Source: Synchiropus splendidus (lineage: Eukaryota; Chordata; Actinopteri; Syngnathiformes; Callionymidae). Taken from it: a stretch of DNA of 64,000 nucleotides. The stretch covers positions 979,563-1,043,562 of the forward strand of contig NC_071348.1 of the NCBI RefSeq assembly GCF_027744825.2, in the 5' to 3' direction. Position 1 is the first letter of the stretch. Every line of letters begins with the position of its first letter. A program made the translations under genes and the position numbers. Below, piece after piece: positions 31,627 to 44,411 of the stretch. The notes under the pieces were generated by a model. The model ran no database searches and was not told the DNA's origin. It worked only from the letters and a program-made list of their open reading frames with translations.

Positions 31627-33328
31627 AAAAAAAATGTGAGATTGTGATAAAATTGAATCTGTCATTGCTAAAAATAGTGCAGACATTTTTTCAGAAATTA
31701 AAAGGGGTTTTCGACGCAGCACAATTGCATGTTCCATTCCATGGACCTGCAGTGGACGATGGATGGATTGTTTGATCCCCTTTATCTGCAACTGTCATTG
31801 TTCAATTCAAAACTTTTTCTGCGACTCAAAATCCGAGTCGACCAAAGTCCACACTCCATGCTGAGCGTAGGAACGAGGACCGAGACCAAGTCCTCATGAA
31901 AAAAGATGCTCTGCCGATCTCACCTAACCCCAACAAGCCATGCCACCTTTTTCCAAATAAGACTAGAGGAGCTGATGCTGCAGAGGGGCGCGACATGTCC
32001 GGAGCCTGATGCCATTCCTCTTCTGAACCGTAGACAACATTCCAAGTAGGAATGAAGGTCAGGCTGGTGGCCATTGCATTCAGCAGTCTCTGAGAAGAAG
32101 GCAGCGGAATCTCTCCACTGATGGGCAAACCTGCGATCAGATTCCATAAACCACCGCAGCTCCAGAAGGACACATCGTTCGGACGTTCGGTCTCCAACTC
32201 GTCATCTGGCAATGATGAACTCTGATTAAGTTTGTTCAAGGTCTGAACACATCTGCCTCAAGTTCATATTAATGAAATTCGGATCCAGATGGAAGCAACG
32301 TCAACATTTGGTCCCGTCAGTATACTCACTCGGGTGAGTAACACTCGAGCAAAGCCTTCAAATATTCCGCCTCTGACTGAGGCAGCGATGGAAATGATTT
32401 TTATGGAGCTTAGAATAAAGAATTAAAATAAATACTGGGGGTTTGGCTGACAAGAAAACGTGTCCCGCAGGGGCTAGTGCAGGAAAAGTCAGCTGAAGCG
32501 GACAGGAAGTGCAGCCTGTTTGTGAAGGAAACAACATCACACTGGACGGTGACCTCATGCTGGAAAGAGGGAGCGAGAGAGGCGGGGCGGAGGATGGGCT
32601 GTGTTTATTGAGCTAAAGCAGCAGGGTGAACGGGTGCACGTCACTCTCTTCCTCGCTCTCTCTATGTCAAACAGGACGGGTTTTAATTGGGGAGACCGAA
32701 ATGAGAAATCCGATGAGATAATGCACGACATATGTACATCAAAGCCGGTCGGCACGCCATGGGAGGACCGGGATAATAAGCAATGGAAAGATCAGAATAC
32801 ATCGAAGCAGATGTGGCGACAGATTCCATGTTCCCGACTCCAGCGGGGTTTGAATGGACAAGATTTCCTGCTAAATAAAAAGAAGGAACTCCGAAAGATA
32901 AGTGCTCGATGTTGCCGCCTTCCAGTTTTGTTGTTCCAAAGCTTTTCACTCACACAAGGGACCAGAGCAAGTTTCCAAAATAACATGGTGCTGCAGTGCA
33001 CTTTCTATAAACTGTTCTGGGGTGACCTCTTATTGCCCAGGGAATGGCCATGACATGGATTAGGGAAAAAGGAGATGCCAAGAAAAGTGACTGGAGGGGG
33101 GGGAGCTGGACTCATCCCAAAAATAGATCTTTTCAGTTTCCCTCGATGATTCAGTTGGGGAGCCAGCTCATGCCCACAGACTCCGGAGGAGGAGAACTTT
33201 CTTCTGAGTGAATCAGCGTCTCCAGCTTGCTGCTTTTGTCTTGGATGTATTCAGAGTTCAGGTGTGTTCCAGAGTCATGGCTGCCAAAGGAAGCCAAATA
33301 CGCTCTCAGGAAAAGCATCAAAAGGTTT
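31627..33328. other. unique sequence, no gene seen
   Basis: A short GAGACCAAG-containing stretch near 31880 recalls the repeat at 18.5 kb. The reverse frame 31826-32239 (137 codons) and the forward frame 32601-33053 (150 codons) have no recognisable domains. Confidence 0.5.
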
Positions 33329-33781
33329 CCACCAGGTGGCTTTCAGAGGCAAAACAGGCCTAAAACCAAAGCTCGATCAAACACAGACCTCCATCAAGTC
33401 ACTACCATCTATGCTTTCATTTGAAATATGACTGACAGCAAGGGGCTCCATTGGACGGCAGGTGGAAGTAGTGTTGCAGACCTCGCTCGCACAACACACG
33501 CAGTCGCAGCAAGGAGTCGTGACAAGGTTCGTGGATCGACATTGGAATTACGACCGTCACTAAAACATAACAGTCTTTCTATATTCAATAAGTATTCAGT
33601 CATTTCAATAAAAATCCATTCGGAGCTCGGCATTAGGACAGAATTAAAGTCCAGAAGTTTCTCCTGATCTCTGGTTCCAGTTGATGATCCAATGTATGAA
33701 ATGGCAAAGGATTAATTCTGTAAAGGAAAAGGAGGCCTGAGGGCCGGTGTACCTGGGGTTATAGCAACAGTAGGGGGCAGT
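33329..33781 (+). other. unique sequence with two CTCF-like words
   Basis: CCACCAGGTGGC lies at 33329-33340 (near-palindromic) and CAACAGTAGGGGGCAGT at 33765-33781. The second matches the CTCF core well, with AGTAGGGGGCAG uninterrupted. No gene seen between. Confidence 0.4.
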
Positions 33782-35057
33782 ATGGAGCTCATACTTCATC
33801 ACACTCTTGAATCACAAGCAATGCTGCTTTTGAAACTGGCTCCAGACGGTGTCCTGGTTTTTTGTGTAATACAGCCATGTTTTAGTGGGAGGAAGAGTGA
33901 CGTCGCTGAGGTCAATGAGGGCAGCTGGCCTTTCGGCCGTGAGCCAATTGGCTGTCACCAAATGTAATAACACACAAGCTGGAAAACCAAACACAAGCCT
34001 TTCATCAGTCTGAACGCCTTATCATAACAAAAAAGTCAATTCACTTTGTCCAATCCTAAAGCAAATATATCCTTTGGTTGTGGGAGGCGGAGGGAAGCAA
34101 AACGTTGAGGGAGCTGATTTACACAAACAGACTGCTTCCATCTGCCTCCTCACTAACTCCAACTTTTAACGCTGGGACGGTCTCATGCGCTGGAGTTGCA
34201 AACACTGAACGAGCATGTTGTCTCACAGCAGCTGAGGGGCCGACACAGGCATGCGTCACCATCCGTCTCCGCCTGATATGATTCAGACATGCACATGTAT
34301 CAAGGATTTTAATCATGACCCATGTGACGGAACTGCCGAAGTCAATCAAGTGGCCCAAGCATTTTGTCCTCGGACTGCGAGGAGAATAGAAGCACGTGTC
34401 ATTCCTGTGAATCTGATTGTCAAAACGCCCATCTGCGTGAGAAGGCGCCACATATAAATGGAGTTCCAAGCTTTAATCACACATCAGTTTTGCTCACTCA
34501 TATGCTCGTGATGCAGAAACCGTCGCACTAATAAGTCACCGCATCTCTCAATGCAAGGGAGAGGAAACATAAAGTGAAAATGCAAACGCCGGCAACAGAC
34601 CCTTAATGTTGCTATAAATCAAACTGCACCATCACAGGTCGCGGCAGGGTGAACAACTCCCTCAGTGAGTGCACACACGCGCTCAGACAGACATGCCCGA
34701 AACTGCCGCTGCAACTGATCAGAACTCTCTCAAAGCAGAGGCGCGCTCTCTCTTCAAGCCAAAGACCACGATGAGGGATATGAGAGGGCCTCCGTATTTC
34801 ACCCTCATTCACCTTCTGACATGGCCTCTCAAAGAAGCCTTTCATTAGACCTTCAGAACAGTCCGACCGTCATATTACACCGGCTCACTTTCATCCCGGG
34901 GATTTTTCATCTGCTGATTTTCATGAAGGGGAGCGACAAAAGAGCGACGGCTCACAGCTCCGACCTGCTGACGTAAGGTGACAGTGTTGACGTGTGAGAT
35001 TAGAAAAGGTGTTTTTCAGACCCACGCCGAGAGGTGAAATGACAAAGAGAGAAAACG
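33782..35057. other. unique sequence, no gene seen
   Basis: No repeats or exons recognised. A 51-codon frame starting at ATG 34821 in an ATGG context ends at a TAA at 34974-34976; it is too short to support. Confidence 0.5.
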
Positions 35058-35402
35058 TCTTGTCATTTTGTCCCCACTCTCACCTATGGTCATGAGCTCC
35101 GGGTCATGAAAGAACTGTGGAATGAGTTTCCTTTGACAGTCTCTCTCTAAGAGACAAGGTGAGGAGCTCTGCCACCTTGGAGAGACTCGGAGTAGAGCCG
35201 CTACTTCGGGTGGGTGGATCTCATGGGGATGCCCCATGGACGCCTCCCTGTGCAGGGGTTAGAGAAACGGCCCGCTGGGAGGAGACCAATGGGTCGAGCC
35301 AGGACCAGGGGGAGGGATGAGATCTCTTCACTGGCCTGGCCTCTGGATCTCCCAGTGGGAGCTGCTGGATGTTGCCCCTGTGACGGACAAGCGAGTCATG
35401 TT
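35058..35402 (+). mobile_element. LINE 3'-end fragment (family A), best-preserved copy
   Basis: This is the longest and clearest copy of the family. The translation gives TYGHELRVM (from about 35082), then, after a frameshift, LSLRDKVRSSATLERLGV and EPLLR (from about 35140), then in another frame GMPHGRLPVQ, RPAGRRPMGRARTRGRDE and ISSLAW (35226-35340), and finally CTGCTGGATGTTGCCCCTGTG (split as GCTGCTGGATG and TTGCCCCTGTG). These are, in order, the C-terminal segments expected after the reverse-transcriptase domain of RTE/Rex3-like teleost LINEs. At least two frameshifts and the lack of the upstream domains show it is dead. Confidence 0.88.
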
Positions 35403-36353
35403 TTCATGTCAGTCAGAATCATCCGTTTTTGTTTTTTTTTCTTCGCAAAGCATCATAATACATACTTCAGCCGGACACAGGACTGACTTTCCTCCCTCGA
35501 CTAACTCAACTTAGCTGCATCATCTGCAGCTCTTGTGTGAAGCACGGTCTATTTCAATAAATCGTCAATCTTTCACATGATATCACCACATGTTAAAGAC
35601 GAGGTAAAGATTGAAATCTCCGCGGGTGTTTTCTCTGCCCTGTTTGACTTCTGCTGCAGAGTTGCGTCTCACTGAATCTCAATTTCTGAGGGGGATAATT
35701 CCACAGAGAGCCTGCGTGCTCCACAGCACAACGGTGAAGATGGTTCGAATTCTCCGCTGAATTGGTTTGAATTTTTCAGTGCCATGTTCCGGCCCACACA
35801 GATCCTCACCCTCCAGTTTGCTGGCAATAACCTTGAGAACATTTACGGCTTGAATCCAAATTTAATAGCCTGTAATAATCCCACCTGTGAGGAGGTGTGC
35901 GGAGGTCTGCTGAGAGACATTTTCATTTCAGAATTTACTAAATTATTCGACTGGCTCTGAAAGAAATTCTTGTTTTACATGGTGCCGCGTGACACTGCCT
36001 TCATCCCAGAGCCGGACGTTTGAACGGCCACAAGCTGTTCACCACAGACGAAGGACACTTTTCCTTGACAAAAATATTTGGTTTTGAATTGCAAATTATA
36101 TTTTCCACTCACATTGATGCTGGAGTTTTGGAGGAAAAGTTGTCAATGCTGTCGCCACTTGGAACTTTTCTGTACAGACTCTTCAGTTTGGTCAGAAGAG
36201 CCATCATGGTACTGATCATTTAAGTTAATGGGATGAAAAGTGGTGAAGAGCGTTGATTCAAGACAGAAGTGGCGAATCGCTGTTTTAGACAGGACTTGAC
36301 ACGCTTCATGACATTTTACTTTTCGTTGCACCTTTTTGTGAACTCAAGCAGTG
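35403..36353. other. unique sequence, no gene seen
   Basis: Nothing recognised. The part 35690-35950 is AT-rich with words such as TTTAATAGCC and TAATAATCCC and could be conserved non-coding sequence, but nothing firm can be said. Confidence 0.5.
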
Positions 36354-36450
36354 TTGGGCAGCAGAGGCCCAGACTGAGTTCCCAGGTCGCTTCAGCCTCT
36401 CCTGGGTCTGACCCAGGCTCTCCTCCCACTCGGCTGCCACACCTTAGCCA
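36354..36450 (-). mobile_element. LINE 3'-end fragment (family A), antisense
   Basis: The reverse strand reads CGAGTGGGAGGAGAGCC, GGGTCAGACCCAGGAGAGGC and then CTGGGAACTCA, CTGGGCCTCTGCTGCCC. These correspond to the GRRPRGRPRTR...-coding part, the GWPGNA-shadow part and the final CTCT...CTGCTGCCC segment of the family with internal deletions. Short and degenerate. Confidence 0.55.
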
Positions 36451-39400
36451 TAGAGCCAGGGCTGTGCTTCCAGTCTCTGCCAGATGTCATGGATAGGACC
36501 TGCTCTATAATCTCATCATAAAAAATGTCATGTTCATGTCTGAGACAAAATACATGAAAATCTACTTCAATATTCATTGGTTTGAGTAAAATACAAGTGT
36601 ATTTGTCACTGTTGGGCTGCAGAGGGCCACGCTTTACCCGACGCTGTTTCAGCTATAGAAGAATATGCACAATAAGTTGTTGAGTCAAAAGCTGTTGTCT
36701 GAATTGCCTGAAACAAACCCCATCACATTCTGGGTTCCCGAAATGTAAACGACCTCCAGCTTCAAGCACCATCTCCCCGCGCTTCCTTGAGTACGAGTGT
36801 GTTTACACAAGGTGAAAGCAATTTCCATATACATTCATAACAGCACAGGCGTGCAGCTACAGTGACCCTCCATGTCATCCGACAAAATATAATCAGTTCA
36901 TCCGGCAGCCTTGAGTGTATGTTCCACACAAATCTGAAGTCGTTTCCTCAAGGCACGCGAGGGATCGCCGTCAACAGCAAGGACACGGACCAAAGCACTC
37001 AGGCTTCCCTTCAAAGACACAAGGAGGGCACACAATGCATCCGTTTTATGGACTCAAGAGCGTTTATTCAACTCAACACGTTTGACAGAGTTTTCCAAGG
37101 CGTTGGTGGTTTCTAAAAGCTTCAGTAAGCAGGGACGGCGGTGGACTCTGGGATGGATATTCAGATGGATCTGGATTTTAATTCAAGAGGAAAATTCCTC
37201 AAACCGTCACTTGCAACATTATAAGAGTCAGGACCAAGGCAGAGACCAACTGAAGTCAGATGTTAAAAGATGGACGGACAGATGGATGGATAAACGGACA
37301 GAAAGAGCTGTGATCTTAGAAACCTTCTAATGTAGAGCATGTTCTTGATCACGACACGGCTGGCCACTCCTGGAGCTGCTCTCCAGAGAGATCCCACGAT
37401 GGTAAATCACTTCAGCCACTTGAGCCACAACCTTGTTCCCCTGGCTCCCAGCTTAACCAGCAGAGCCTGATACAGCCTCCTCTGCACTGCACTAATCCTT
37501 CTGTCGAGCTTTCACTCCAAGCTTCCCTGAGAAGACCTTGACATACTTTAACTCCTACACTCAGTGCGCTGGCAGGCCAGACTTAATGAAATCATTAGAC
37601 CACATGGGCAAGGACAAGAAAAAGGGAGCCTGAGGCCACTGAACCACAAACCCTTCAGAGCCTTCACAGCCATCTTTTGCCAACATGAAAGTCATTGTTT
37701 GAAAGTGCAACTTGGTGGAGCACAAAAACCCAGCAGGCAAATGAAGGCCAATGCAGGTGGTGGAAGGTCAGAAGGAAGCCATGAAACACCCTGACAGACC
37801 TAAGAAAGAGACATCAAACATCAATATCCAGGCAGACGCACACGGAGGCCGACACACACACTCGCTGGCCACCCAGGATGACAGCCATGGAAACTTTAGC
37901 TGTGTTTATAACCCAGCTCTGGATTATAGGGTAGAGCCAGAGAGCCGTGGAGAGACGGAGAGGGAGTTTCGCTTGCTCAGCTGTAAATAATTAAATCGCT
38001 CTCTCACTTTCTGCCTCCCACAAACACAGCAAGACGCACTCACATCAGCTCCATCGCCGCGTCCTGACGTGTATTGGCTGACAGAAACGCCACGATGTGG
38101 GCGTCTAACTGGCACACCATCCAATTCTCACCTGCCAGTGAAATGTGAACGCTGGCTTCACGCAATATCCGGATAAAGAAATGATGGAAATGAAAGTAGC
38201 TAATGTGTTTGGGATCCGAGCTGCGTGGATAAATAATATTAATGACAGATTATATCAGGTGTGAAAGCAATCAGAGGGAAGTTATGGAATGAAAGTAAAG
38301 TCTTCTTCAGTCCGTCCACTTTGGAGTGCAGTCGGAAAAGTTCTCACACTTCCCTTCACCCGGACAGGAAGTCAGCTCTGCACTGGCTCTGCTTGCTAAT
38401 AAGGTTTAACAGCACTCGCAATAGAAACGGCTTCAAAACCGGGAAGAAAACTGCAGTCAAATCTCACACTCGATGACTGGAATTTTAAGAAGCACTGTGA
38501 ATGCTTTGAGTAGCTTCATGCTAGTGACAGTTCCTCGTCATGCCAGTGGTGACCACATAACTGGCTGCAACGCCGTAACTGGAGCACATTGTGTGGGCAG
38601 CCTGGGAGGAAAATGCCTCTGCGAGCGCTGCATTAACTGAAGCTCCATTTTTAAAGTTGACTTAAGGGCTAAAATGGCTGCATTAAATTCCTTCCACAGC
38701 GACAATGTAATGGCTGTAAAGCCTCCCCCAGCTCTGAAGTCACGGACACTGAAACAGCAGTGATGGACACGCTGCCAGACGCAGGCTGCTAATCTGTTCC
38801 CCACAAAAATCAATTTTGGCTGCAACAGGGATCATTTTTTTCAAGTTTTGAGAGCCAGCGCGCCGGAAAGTCAGCTGCAATCCATTTGGTGTGAAGGCTG
38901 CCGACCAGCTGCCAAGTCTTTGTCTTATTGGAGCTGTGACTCGCTGAGATGCTGAGAGATGAAGGACCAACGCTGAGTCCAGCTCACCTGCCTCTGTTGC
39001 AAGCCAGCCATTTGTTTGGTCGAGTCTCGCAGTCAAGAAGAGTCATACTTTTGTCTGGTCATGTGACAGAGTCAAAGACCGAGGGAGTGGGTAGCATGAC
39101 TTTCTATGGTTCAGGTTCTTACAGATTCAACAAGTGGATTTTGCCGTCCCAGGCTTTTCTGACGACGAGGCAGCGCTTCTCCGGACTGTCCAACACAGTG
39201 AAAAGACAAGGGTTGGGCTGAGGGCTTTTCATGTCACTTGCTATACATGAGCCACAATGCAAATGATACATCAGGAGAAAGACTCTATGTAGCGTTCCCG
39301 TGAAGTTCGGGTCGGACTGAGGGCCATGCTGTGCCATCTGAGCACTGCCTCAGCTTGGTGTGTGTGAAAGAGATCCAAAGTGAGAGGTAGAGGGCGCCAT

Positions 39401-40600
39401 CCACACTGTGTAGCCAGTAAACGTCCAGTTGCAAAGGCTTGAAAATGAGGGAAATCCTGTGCAGCCTTGGAGCGACAGACCTCGGACATGTCCGCTGTGG
39501 AAAGACCTAATGGTCCCCAGTGAATCTGTCCAGCGGCGTGTGTTAGACTGGGATTAGAAAAATGGCTGGCTCTGGTTTTGGGTTCTGAGCACCGAGTTAG
39601 AGAAATGTGAGTTTCACACACCTAGCAATTACACAGCACATGCACACACATGCATCACGGCTGTTCCCTGAGTGTCCTGCCAACATCCACGTCGGTCCCG
39701 GACCGTGGAGTTGCACTGCCAGGGTTGAGGGTTCACTACGTGACAGACGAGCAGTTCACTGCAACACTCACACTTCAAACCAGTTTCTGGTCTGTATTCC
39801 CGCTCCAGGTACCCACACACTTCATCATGGAGGACCGCCGGCTTTTTTTGGTGGATCTCAGCCAAATGATCTTTTCCACACAGGCCCTTCTTGAAGATCC
39901 ATTTGATTTTCAAAACAAAACTTGTTAAAATTCCTGAGGCAGAACCTTCGCTCTCATTCATTAAACATTTTGGATTTGTGAATATGCAAGTGGATTCAGA
40001 GCTTCCATAAAGCGGAATATTGAACCTCCCAGACTCTTCATTCAGTACCAAAAAACTACTTTATTACAAAATATACATGATGAAAAATATGTTTCAGTTC
40101 CCCACTCTGTTTCGAGTCCGCAAAACTGGAATGAAAGAATGTATAGAAGCAGTGGACGGCGCTCTTCTTCACGGAATTTAGGGTGGAGTGGGAAGTAATA
40201 TTTTACCAATAAAATCATGTCAGTGGCATCAAATACACATTCAAACAGGCTTTCAATCAATCACTGGATTTTCAGCAGTTATTAAAGTCCAAATACCTTG
40301 TGGCACCTTCGCCCCGGACGTCCGTCCGGTCCAAGCCCATCGCTCGTACCCTGAAAGAAAGTAATCCACTGTTACTATTAATATTGCCAAAAGCAAAAGC
40401 ACAGCAGCTGTCAGGAGTTGAAGAAGCTTTGACTGAAAAGGGAAACATCTGGCTCAGTTATGAAAGGATGAATGAAGAGCTACTGTAGCTTCAGAGCAAG
40501 AGGGAAACCCTGGAGGGGGGAGTCAGATGCTCGGTGGAGCAGAGCAGGTGAAGGAGAGCATGAAGTGGTCTGGCTCCACTGACCTCCTTGAGAGCCCAGG
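36451..40600. other. unique sequence, no gene seen
   Basis: 4.1 kb without a recognised gene or transposon. One CTCF-like word, AGAGGTAGAGGGCGCCA, lies at 39383-39399. Short GGAT words occur at 37277-37290. The 140-codon reverse frame at 39629-40051 overlaps two forward frames and shows no domain. Confidence 0.5.
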
Positions 40601-40700
40601 TCTGCTCCCCTCACTGACCCTCTCGCTCGCCCATCTCTCCCTCAACTCATCCATTCATCCATCACCCCCCCTCCACCTCCCCCGACCCCTTCTATCTCAC
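40601..40700 (-). repeat. pyrimidine-rich low-complexity tract
   Basis: Top-strand CT-rich run with CATCCATTCATCCATC and a run of seven C near 40663. It accounts for the Ser/Pro/Leu-rich start of the 138-codon forward frame at 40527-40943, which is not considered a gene. Confidence 0.6.
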
Positions 40701-43700
40701 GTCTCCCCAATGTCAACTTTCCCATTTAAGATACACAACAGACCCAAATCCATTCCATTCTATGTCACAACAGGCAGGATCACAATCTCAATCTCTTTAA
40801 CGGCCTGCTGCAGGAACTACTCCATTTCATGTATAACCTTTAATTTCACTCTTGATGGCCAGAACCTCTCATTGTGTCCACAACAAAGGGACTCTCATGT
40901 CCCTACTCGCCTGACAAGGATTTATAAACGGCCACGACCCTGAGAGCGTTGCACTCTGCGTGTGGAAACACCTTAGAAAGAACCGTTGGCGAACATTCCC
41001 AGCAATATTAGAGGCAATACTTGGAGTCCGATGAGCCGGTTGAAGTTCTGGCCGTGAGTCGGCCCACTTAGAAATCATTATTCGCCTCCCTTGTTCAAAT
41101 GAAAGCAGCACAGGAACGAAAGGCAGTAGCCAGGAGCTTTTATGGAAGTGATTCATGTGGCAAATGTCTGCGCCACAATGAGCCCTCGTCACGTACTTAA
41201 ACTTCTCTCACTTTTCCCAGACGACCATGGACTCTAGGCTCCACCCAGATCATCTCCCTGTCTGCCGCCATGCCAAGGCTGAAGCCACTGTCACCGCTGC
41301 CATCTCATTTCTGACCACGGTCTCACAGACAGAGGACATACCCATCTCTCCATTGCCTACCACTCACCCAACGGGGATGGAATAGCACCCCCTGATTTGC
41401 TTCAATGATACTCTTATCTCATTACCGAGTGCACAGTCTTGACCCCCAACTGCCAGAATAGACGTCAATTGCTGTTCTCTGCTTTCACCGGCCGTTGTTT
41501 TAGGTGGTGGGCACCACATGAGTAATCATACCTGTCTTCATTTCACACCTCTCTCAACTCAAGTAAGCCAACTTTGGGAAGTTTTTCCCAATAAACAGCA
41601 GTCCATTGCAAGTCGATTATCCTGAAGACCCGCTTCATGTGTGTCGCAGCATGTGTTGCTGACCTGTGAGTGACCCGCACACAAGCCGCCTCTCTTCTGG
41701 CGACAACTTTCTTCAAGAGTCATCGCTCGGCTGCAATAAGCGCAGCACTCCTAAATATGAAAGTTTTGAAGGCCTTTCATCTGTCTCCTCATCTCTTTCC
41801 GAGCGTATCAATCCTTCTCTTCATGTCGAGTATCGCCCGCTTCTGATATTCCCCAGTAATTTGAGAGGGAACACGGCGAGGAAATCCCCCCGCCGTCTGA
41901 CCCCCCATTGAACCTTCCCTTGCTTGACAGATTGCAGCAACATGAGCCTCTCATTTCATCGTCTGGAAGAAAAAGCCCTCGCTCCCGCCTTTTTTTAATG
42001 CGTCGTGTCTTTCACCGCGAATGGACAGCAGTAAAAAAGATCAAGTCCAGCACCATTAATGCCATTTGATATGTGCGCGCTGTGTGTTTGTCCACCTCGC
42101 TGCCACCGATGTATACGATGAGTATGCGACTGCACGGGGCCCATTTATGAGATAAGAGCAGCCACGCTGGAGATAAGGGTGGAGAAGGGAGGCTTTGTGT
42201 TGTCCCAGGCTTGTGAGACGGTTACAATGATTCATTTTGTCACTTTAAACACAGCGGACCCTGAAGCTGAGATGTGTACAACGCTAGCGTCAGCATTCTG
42301 TATGGAATTCAATCAAAACAGCCTGCTGTTGACGTGATTTCGACGACCACATACGGAAGGATTCAAGCGATTAACCCATGAGTCATTTATCTCTTTTAAT
42401 GATAAACACATGGGCAGTGAACTCTTAACCTTCTGCAGAGAACAGCGGCCCAGATCCTCTGCTTTGAACTGCTGAAACTGAGTGAAACATTTACCTCATG
42501 TGTGTCATACAAGCCTCTCTCCGGTGCACGGGAGGTCTAATTCAAGTGCCTGTTCATTCACTTCCGTGACGAATCATTCATCCATTCATTCAGTTTCAGA
42601 GGGTGGAGACTCTCCCACCTGACCGGTATCAGATGCTGCTCTTTTGTGGTCACAGGTGAGAGTACAGCTCACCTCACACTCCAACTTTCCCCAAAATACT
42701 TCACCTCCTCTGTCTCATTTCCTACCACTTGTACTCAGTGACCGATATTTATACGTGTTAAATAAGTGAATGATTAGCCGCGTCTGCTAAGACAGTGAGC
42801 TCCTGTGAAAACGCTCATGAAGTCATTTCTGCCTCCATAACAGCATCTTCAAGTTTCATCCTCCATGTTCCAGCCAGATCACTCTCTGCTGCGTGTCTGG
42901 CTCTCTCTAACACACACACACCCAGTCCCTTCCATCACTGCCTGAAAATGACCGCAGGCGCAGACACAGAAGAGAACAGCATTGTGTGGATCTGTGCGCG
43001 GGTTAGAGGGAGGTAATGAGACAGAGAGAGAGAGGAGTGGGGGGGGATCCCGAGTGTGACAGGCACAAAGCAGAGCAAATAGGAGCCTCACACCGACAGT
43101 GAAGGGGCGCCTTCATCCAATGGAGGCTGGGGTTAAAAAGTCGAAGGCATCATAAGCGTCAAAGGCAGACTACAGAGACCATTCTCTCAGCTGTCTGCTC
43201 CAACTTCTCATTTCAAACACCAGGCTGGAATGAAATACGCTCCATTGTGATTCAGGAAAGATGTATGAAGCAGCGGAGGCGCACTTCAAACACCAGTTGA
43301 AAAATCCCTTTAATAATAATCCTCACAATTGTTCCAACGTTCCGTCGCCGCGGCCCAGACTCAAGTAGAAATGCTGGAACCGCTGATGAAATGTGGCGCA
43401 GCCCATGCTAAGGCGCAGGTTAAAAGCCGCGCAGGAAAAAGCACTTTTGCTGTGACTTTCAATCGCACGTTGCCGAGCAACCGTCCTATGTTTTGGTGCT
43501 GCTCAAGGACTCTACTGAGAGGGGAGCTGAATTGAATTCATTGATGGAAGGGAACACTTTGGGTTTTTTGATCATATATGTCATGGATGCTTTTCAAGGC
43601 AGGCGGGTGAACTCTGGCTTTCTTTTGGAAGATCACTGCAAGCTGACTTCCTTTGAATCATGCTTTTTTGGCTGAACAATGAGTGTTCTACTGATTGTCC

Positions 43701-44177
43701 AGAAGTGTCCAGAAATACGAACGCTACTGTCTGCGCTTCACCCCATCTGTAAGATCCACCCTGTGACCTCATTCATGGAAGAAGAAAGCTCCTCACCTCC
43801 ATTCAAAGATCCTCCCAGAGCATAAATATGCTCATGTTAAAGGCTTTTTCAAGTGACTTTCAGAAAACAGTTATTATTTTTGCTTGTCCATCCAAGTCCA
43901 GCCTCCTAGTGACAATACAAACACTGCTCGGCGACGCATCCCTGCACACACACAGTAGGCCGTCGCTGTTAATTACAAAACTGATGACACACGGTAAAAG
44001 AGGGGAAAATCGGGAGCGAAGAGTGAGGAAAATCTCCCATGTGAGATTTATTTTCTCTGAGATTGGTTCTGTTGGGTCTCTCCATCGAGGGCTGCAGCGA
44101 GGGGATAGTCACGCTACAGCTGCTTTGTATGAATAACATTTCATGTGCAATAATCTGTGGCTTTCCTGCCACACAGC
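40701..44177. other. unique sequence, no gene seen
   Basis: 3.5 kb without a recognised gene or transposon. A short CA run at 42909-42921 and a GA run at 43021-43033 are the only repeats. Reading frames are short and unremarkable. Confidence 0.5.

Positions 44178-44206
<29 letters not shown>
44178..44206 (+). repeat. (CA)n microsatellite
   Basis: Fourteen uninterrupted CA units. Confidence 0.95.
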
Positions 44207-44209
<3 letters not shown>

Positions 44210-44381
44210 TGCTGAAGACTTTTTACTTCTGTACAAGAACCTCTTACGACAGCTTGGTCTCGGACATGAGGACCTGTGGGGAAGATGGAGCTGATCCAGA
44301 AGACAAAGCTCTGGATTTACCTGCTTTCACCGATCGCTTCAGGGAGTGACCAACACCAGAAATCACCCTCTGTTTAAGATA
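44207..44381. other. unique spacer
   Basis: Nothing recognised. Confidence 0.5.
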
Positions 44382-44411
44382 CAGCTGGGAGGAGACCCCA
44401 GGGCAGAGCGA
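44382..44411 (+). mobile_element. possible LINE family A scrap
   Basis: AGCTGGGAGGAGACCCCAGG followed by GCAGAGCGAGG matches the segment of family A that normally precedes the CCAGGAC word. Only 30 bases, so confidence is low; the following bases do not align. Confidence 0.35.

Noticed and set aside
32601..33053. 150-codon forward frame
   Set aside because: No recognisable domain or signal, and two overlapping reverse frames of 69 and 88 codons in the same stretch.
34821..34976. 51-codon frame with a favourable ATGG start and a GTAAGG donor-like sequence at its end
   Set aside because: Too short and without recognisable similarity; the stop overlaps the donor-like word.
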